A DNA stretch of 64,000 nt from Cymodocea nodosa (lineage: Eukaryota; Streptophyta; Magnoliopsida; Alismatales; Cymodoceaceae). A program made the position numbers and the translations under genes. Below the pieces are notes generated by a model. That model had not been told where the DNA came from and searched no databases. It saw only the letters and a list, made by a program, of their open reading frames with translations. Shown piece after piece: positions 59,901 to 64,000 of the stretch (position 1 is the first letter of the stretch; the number at the start of each line of letters is the position of its first letter). The stretch spans positions 4,484,001-4,548,000 of the forward strand of contig CM072335.1 of assembly GCA_036874045.1 (NCBI GenBank), read 5' to 3'.

Positions 59901-62832
59901 GCAGTGATGGAAATATCAGGAAATAATTTGGCTGGCCAAGCTGAATTAGAGAGCTTCTCCTTATGGTTAAAATGGAGCAACGTTGGCAACTTCCACGTGT
60001 ATTTAATTCAGGTAATATTATTTTTGGCCTTTTCATCATGCTACAGTCTAGGTGATTTACATAATTCAATCATCCGATGAGGCATCCTATAAGTATAAAG
60101 CATTTTTAATTCTAAAGATAATCTTTAACTAATTGATTTAAAAAACTGTTAATAGGTTAACCTAGCCTAAAGGCCTATTAGGATCAGCAGATCTGATGAA
60201 ACAAAGCAATCTAGCTAATTTCATTTCATAAATATTATTTTAAGAGCATAAAAGATGCAATAATACAATTTAAAATAATGATGATGATGGTGATGATGAT
60301 GATAATAATAATAATAATAATTATTATTATTATTCAGGGTAAGATTTGTATATATCTTATGATGAATTTGTAAAATTAGAATATTCCAAATTGATTGATC
60401 TTATACCTTGGATCTCTAATTTAGTTTTTGAGGAGAAATTCAAAATTCAACAAATGAATAAGATGTGATGGTTATGATTAGATGAGAACTCCCATGAACT
60501 AGTCATTAACTTTTCAAAAAATAAAACTATTTATTAATGAACTACTTAAAATCCCAAGTTAAGTTTTGAAAAAAGGTACCATACAGTCTTCTACACTTGA
60601 ATCTTGAAACAAAATATCTAGTTTGATTTGAATACTTTCGTTAATTAGAAGAATGTCATTGACTACCTTTTTATTTTTGCAAAAAATATATCAGATTTGA
60701 AACCAAGGTCTTAAAAATCAGATTATTCTATCTCTCCACAATCTCATTATTACATGACTTTCACTTATATTTTATCATTTCCTTACATGCTAACACATGC
60801 ATTAAGGGTGTGTTTGTTAAATGGTTCATATTCCGGTCTAACAAATTCTGATATGAGAATTTAGAGAAACAGAAAAATTTTGCCTCTGAGAACAAATTCT
60901 AAAGTAAAAAATATTTTTTTAAAACATAACAAATATTTTTTAGTGCCTTAGAATCTGGGAGGAGCAGAATTCTGCTCTTCCCAAACACAGTATTAAGTAG
61001 TGTTTGTGAAAATTACCATTTCGAATCAGACAATTAATTGGTTACTGTCAGCGTACTTGAGAATGTTAACAATTATGATAATAGATTCACTATTGAAAAT
61101 GATGAAAGTATGAGATTTTGCCATCTTAGTTTTCAATCTGTAGTTGATCTATTTTAGGCCACCCAATCTTAGTCTTGTGGCCTGCAAATTAGCGTTGAAC
61201 TTATTTTGATTTCCCTCTGAAATTCATCAATGTATGACGATTCTCACAGTGTTAATGTCAGCTGGAAGGAGGTTGCCTCTCATTTTGTCTTTGCCCATTT
61301 TTCATCTTATTTCTCTGTGGTAACTTGAACTACTCATACGTACACCTACCTTTAAATTCTATTTTTCCTCCAAAATTTATGCACCTTCTGACTTTATTTT
61401 CAGTGTGAATATTAGTTATTGTTATTAGTTTTTTTATTTCCATTCAATGTATCAGTATTTACTCTCATTTTCTATAATGTAATTTATTTACTCTTTTTTC
61501 ATGTATTTTTAATGTTAGTTTTTTTAGCATTGGTGGTGTTTCTTTTAATTTTGGTCACTTTTTAAATACTAATTTTAAGTGTATCACTATTTGTCGTATT
61601 TTTATTTTAATATTAGTCTTAGAGTTATTGTATTATTTTTTCTGTATTTTTAGTATTTTTAACATAACTTGAACATCGTTTGCAATATTTTAAACTCATT
61701 GGACACTATCAATTTCTTTGTGCTTAAAAACTCAAAATTTGAACACCAAAATTGTTTAGTGATATTTTGTTTATCACTCACACTTTCTTACGTTTTTTGT
61801 AGCACTAAATCTGAACTGTGTTAATTCACTTAGTTTGTCTTGAAACTCAGATTATAAGACAAAACCACTAGATGGTTTTGGAACTTGTGATCTAATGGCC
61901 GAGAAATTCTGGCCTCATTACAACACTTTAGGGTGAGAGACATTAGAAATGGACTTTTGATAAAGAATGTGTCCTTAACTTGATGACACACTCAGAAGAG
62001 GGAAAGAAGATCTCTATCTTACATTGGGGAAAATATTGAGAAGGTACACCAACGGAATTGAAAATGGAAAAAATACGAACATTTATACTTATAGAGTTCT
62101 ATATGTCTTGCAAATTTAAATAACTACAGTATCAACCAAAAAAGGCCATGAGTCTTGATGCAATGGTTATGTTGCAAGTTGTAACTAGAAGTTAACAAGT
62201 TCAAATCCTAAGAAATATATTTACCTCCTTTACCAAAAAAAGCCTAAGAAATATACTTTCCGCTTATGTAGGTAAGGCTATCCATAATTGGATCATTAGA
62301 GGTTTAGGGTTTATCAACTAATAATAATTATTATTAATAAATATGTGAAAAAAAAGGATCATCTCTAGACTACACATTAGCGAAAGCTTTTTGAAGTGGG
62401 CTTGTATTCTATCAACAAAAAATCATAAAACCTTGTCTGATGAACAACGGAAATATATTCTATAATACTCACTGATTATTGGCATTTAGATTTGCTTATA
62501 GCTAACCTAACACATTGTATATTTAAATTGTTGTACATTTTAGTTGCTGCTGAAATTATTTGGCCTTACTTTTGATTTTTCTGTAGCATGCGATTCAAGC
62601 TCTCTTGAATACAGTATTCATGCCTTACATAAATCTTCAACTGCAAAAGGGATACCCGTTGCCAAATATTCATGGTTTTACCATCCAAAATGCAAGCATA
62701 GTTTCCACTGATTCGGCCATACTTGTATGTTCTGATGTGTTTTATATCAGCTCTCTGAGGACGAGGGCACTTGGTGGTGGTATTCTGCATAGAGCTGGAA
62801 TGAATAACGGGAATTTTATGAATATAAAATAG
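47868..62832 (+). CDS. LBP/BPI-type lipid-binding protein (LBR-1-like)
   Basis: Secreted protein of the lipopolysaccharide-binding/bactericidal permeability-increasing fold; the Arabidopsis homologues LBR-1 and LBR-2 are linked to LPS responses. Exons joined in frame: 47868-48296, 49691-49830, 55970-56318, 58959-59207, 59886-60011, 62587-62832; 1539 bp, 512 aa. Residues 1-26 form a signal peptide (MAAAAAAAAWFWFLVFLSIL, cleavage after ATA). The N-terminal barrel includes GFISVIASKTGLDFVKDLLI and IHPGSTGVVIDASGA. The hinge and second barrel include QAVFNSASTIYFN, AGLMHLTVDKVPNQALLNTA, IIPQLYKKYPNDDM and LWLKWSNVGNFH, then KGYPLPNIHGFTIQNASI. Cysteine 169 and one in the TTICSGSS segment could form the BPI disulphide. 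The last 25 residues (after VCSDVFY) differ from what I remember of relatives. Introns 2, 3 and 5 carry transposons. Confidence 0.95.
50285..51014 (-). mobile_element. RTE LINE fragment, 3' part (split by copia D)
   Basis: It parallels the LINE at 840-1605: the 3' end AATAATCTAAGTTATAAT, CTAATATATTCTTTGGCCTC and the later CACCACTC-TATTTATTATA blocks match in order. At 51015 it is interrupted by copia D and resumes at 55507 without loss. The coding frame is destroyed. Confidence 0.75.
51015..51019. repeat. Left target duplication of copia D
   Basis: ACTTT, repeated at 55502-55506 after the 3' LTR. Confidence 0.9.
51020..51138 (+). repeat. 5' LTR of copia D
   Basis: TGTTAATG to CACTTAACA, 119 bp, with GTATATATATG near the start. 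This is short for a copia LTR. Confidence 0.93.
51139..51150 (+). other. Primer-binding site of copia D
   Basis: TGGTATCAGAGC, complementary to initiator Met tRNA, immediately after the LTR. Confidence 0.92.
51310..55350 (+). pseudogene. Copia D gag-pol relic
   Basis: Gag retains LNFNNYHLWA and KLDVYQPLVTDLATLQCYQE. The zinc knuckle near 52010 has a stop inside. The protease is DSRAS instead of D-S-G-A-S. The integrase is badly broken (52700-53470). Reverse transcriptase around 54398 reads VYVNDILLTG, so the first catalytic aspartate of Y-V-D-D is asparagine. RNase H ends with DIFTKGLGI near 55300. It cannot be active. Confidence 0.85.
55383..55501 (+). repeat. 3' LTR of copia D
   Basis: 119 bp, TATTAGTG (TG changed to TA) to CACTTAACA. 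Confidence 0.92.
55502..55506. repeat. Right target duplication of copia D
   Basis: ACTTT, identical to 51015-51019. Confidence 0.9.
55507..55700 (-). mobile_element. RTE LINE fragment resumed after copia D
   Basis: TATTAAGGTATTTCTCCTTAAATT and TAGTGTAAACATG match the LINE at 1645-1740, in line with the part left of copia D. The right boundary is blurred; no LINE 5' region follows, so the original copy was 5'-truncated. Confidence 0.7.
57388..58620 (+). mobile_element. RTE LINE fragment, endonuclease part only
   Basis: Plus-strand reading gives TFTGKSMKLVGIMIKKKFNI, LCLQEAKWIREKF, YIKKDMCRNRVGIIVDKNLK, then GNINEEGNSILDFSVVYNLL and a linker with KVRERK and CIKNKVDRVLIKE, the RTE endonuclease and the region before reverse transcriptase. 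Reverse transcriptase itself and the 3' end are absent. Stops and frameshifts are frequent. It lies in LBR intron 3, in the host orientation. Confidence 0.8.
60277..60334. repeat. Compound microsatellite
   Basis: ATG units followed by AAT units and then ATT units, so the end is also self-complementary. It lies in the last intron of the LBR gene. Confidence 0.9.
62143..62310 (+). mobile_element. tRNA-derived SINE-like element
   Basis: GGCCATGAGTCTTGATGCAA resembles a pol III A-box region and AAGTTCAAATCCT fits a B box (GGTTCGANTCC). A downstream TAGGTAAGGCTATCCATA recalls the GTAAGGCTGCGTAC segment of plant Au-type SINEs. It lies in the last LBR intron; the exact ends are unknown. Confidence 0.5.
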
Positions 62833-63860
62833 TTGTGTTGATGACTGTCTATTACACATCCACTGTTGTTAATGTACAGAAAGTTCAATGTTTTTAGCGT
62901 GTAGAAATGAATCTAGATGTTAAGTTGTAAACACCGTACTTTTAGTGCTCTGCCAAGTGCCAACTGCCTTGTAATATCTTTGTTCTTTTTCATGAAGATG
63001 TAAAAATGTCAGTCCAACATTTGAAGTGAACAGTAATTGGTCCTGAAATAATAATCATGAATTGTTAGATTCTTTTTATCTTGATTATTAATATTTTATC
63101 TATGGGAACAAGGCCTGTTGAAGAATTTCTAAGTCTTCTGCTGTTGATCCATGTAATATTCAAGTGAGCATCCTTTTTCTTGGGATATAGCCACATGTTC
63201 AGAGACTCAAACCCGCAATAATGGGAGTGGTGAAAATTCATCTTACCACCCTGCAATACCTGATGTGTAGATAAGAAGCAACCTTTGTTAGTATTGATGT
63301 CCCAGAAATTAGAGATAGGAGAGCTAGTGCAGCTACACAGTGGCGGAGATGAGCAGCAATGAAGAAAAAAAAATCTACATTAATATGTTACCTCAATTCT
63401 CAATTCTATTATGAGGTAGGCAAGTTACTTTTATCATTTGTACCATGTAGTGAATTTCTAATATCTCCTTAATAGTTTCAGCATTGTATAAATTTTGGCA
63501 TGTTTGTATATGTTTCTTGTTGGGAAATGAAACGACACGACAGAGATGTAGAGAATCATGGGAAATGGAAATGAAACATTATTTGTATACACCAGAAAAT
63601 GAAATGTGTGTTTTTACACGTTGGGAAATGACAATTTATATTACTATTAAGAAGAATTTAGTTGTTTATATAGAAGATGCAAGTTATGAAATAACTTTTT
63701 CATCAAAAATTATAATTCATTACAAGTAGTTTTCAAATAATAAAAATTATATATTATTTATTTCCCACATAAAGTACATAATCTATTCACACAATACATT
63801 AACTATTCTTTTTTATTGATCTACACTCAACTTATTACTACAAGTTATGTTTTCTTCTTC
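62833..63860. other. LBR 3' UTR and flank
   Basis: Sequence after the LBR stop. The motif GTTGGGAAATGAAA/ACA occurs twice (about 63520 and 63621), around an 81-codon plus-strand ORF of unknown nature. I see no domain in that ORF. Confidence 0.4.
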
Positions 63861-63877
63861 AACATGAATAGTTGATT

Positions 63878-64000
63878 TTTCTTACAAATCATCAACATTT
63901 TTTTCAATTAATTCATCCACAAGATCTTCAATTAAATCTTCATGATCTACTCTTCTAATAAAATTATATAGAAGAAAACATGTTAAAATTATCTTCACTT
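63878..64000 (-). pseudogene. PIF/Harbinger transposase C-terminal relic (edge)
   Basis: On the minus strand the edge reads VKIILTCFLLYNFIRRVDHE followed by an acidic EDLVDELIEKNVDDL. This is similar to the conserved LLHNFIR-type block near the C-end of plant PIF/Harbinger DDE transposases. Only about 40 residues are inside the window; the rest would lie to the right. Confidence 0.5.

Noticed and set aside
63484-63729. 81-codon plus-strand ORF downstream of LBR
   Set aside because: No recognisable domain, AT-rich codons and no splice or start context; more likely chance.

Overview
The window looks like nuclear DNA of a flowering plant with a moderately large, repeat-rich genome. The base composition is AT-rich. 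Genes have many short exons, canonical GT-AG introns (one GC-AG) and introns of up to about 13 kb packed with retrotransposons. No bacterial or organellar gene is visible. I cannot name the species.

Four host genes were rebuilt by hand from exon phases; every junction listed keeps the reading frame. From left to right: (1) a ROOT UVB SENSITIVE (RUS, DUF647) gene on the minus strand, exons between 21.6 kb and 4.7 kb, with its 3' part beyond the left edge; (2) TAF6, a TFIID/SAGA-type histone-fold subunit, minus strand, 30365 to 23960, 12 exons, 546 aa; (3) a DUF1664 membrane-anchored coiled-coil protein, minus strand, 45332 to 31687, 12 exons, 319 aa; (4) an LBP/BPI-type lipid-binding secreted protein (LBR-1-like), plus strand, 47868 to 62832, 6 exons, 512 aa. 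As I remember it, TAF6, DUF1664 and LBR-1 are consecutive Arabidopsis genes (At1g04950, At1g04960, At1g04970), so this is probably a conserved syntenic block.

Most remaining sequence is mobile DNA inside introns. The RUS introns hold a nearly complete RTE-type LINE with a 25-bp target-site duplication, a minus-strand LTR remnant, and two related degenerate copia elements (A truncated, B with both LTRs) flanked by copies of one intron repeat. TAF6 intron 7 holds the 5' end of another LTR element. DUF1664 intron 5 holds copia C, whose gag is split by a hAT transposon and whose 3' end carries a fold-back rearrangement, plus a non-LTR RNase H remnant. LBR intron 2 holds copia D, nested in an older RTE LINE with a perfect 5-bp target duplication; intron 3 holds another RTE fragment. 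A SINE-like sequence lies in the last LBR intron and a probable PIF/Harbinger remnant at the right edge. All autonomous elements carry stops, frameshifts or lost catalytic residues.

I found no new defence system, gene cluster or CRISPR array. The main interest is nested and rearranged transposon structure inside conserved housekeeping genes, and a GC-AG splice site on the longest DUF1664 intron.
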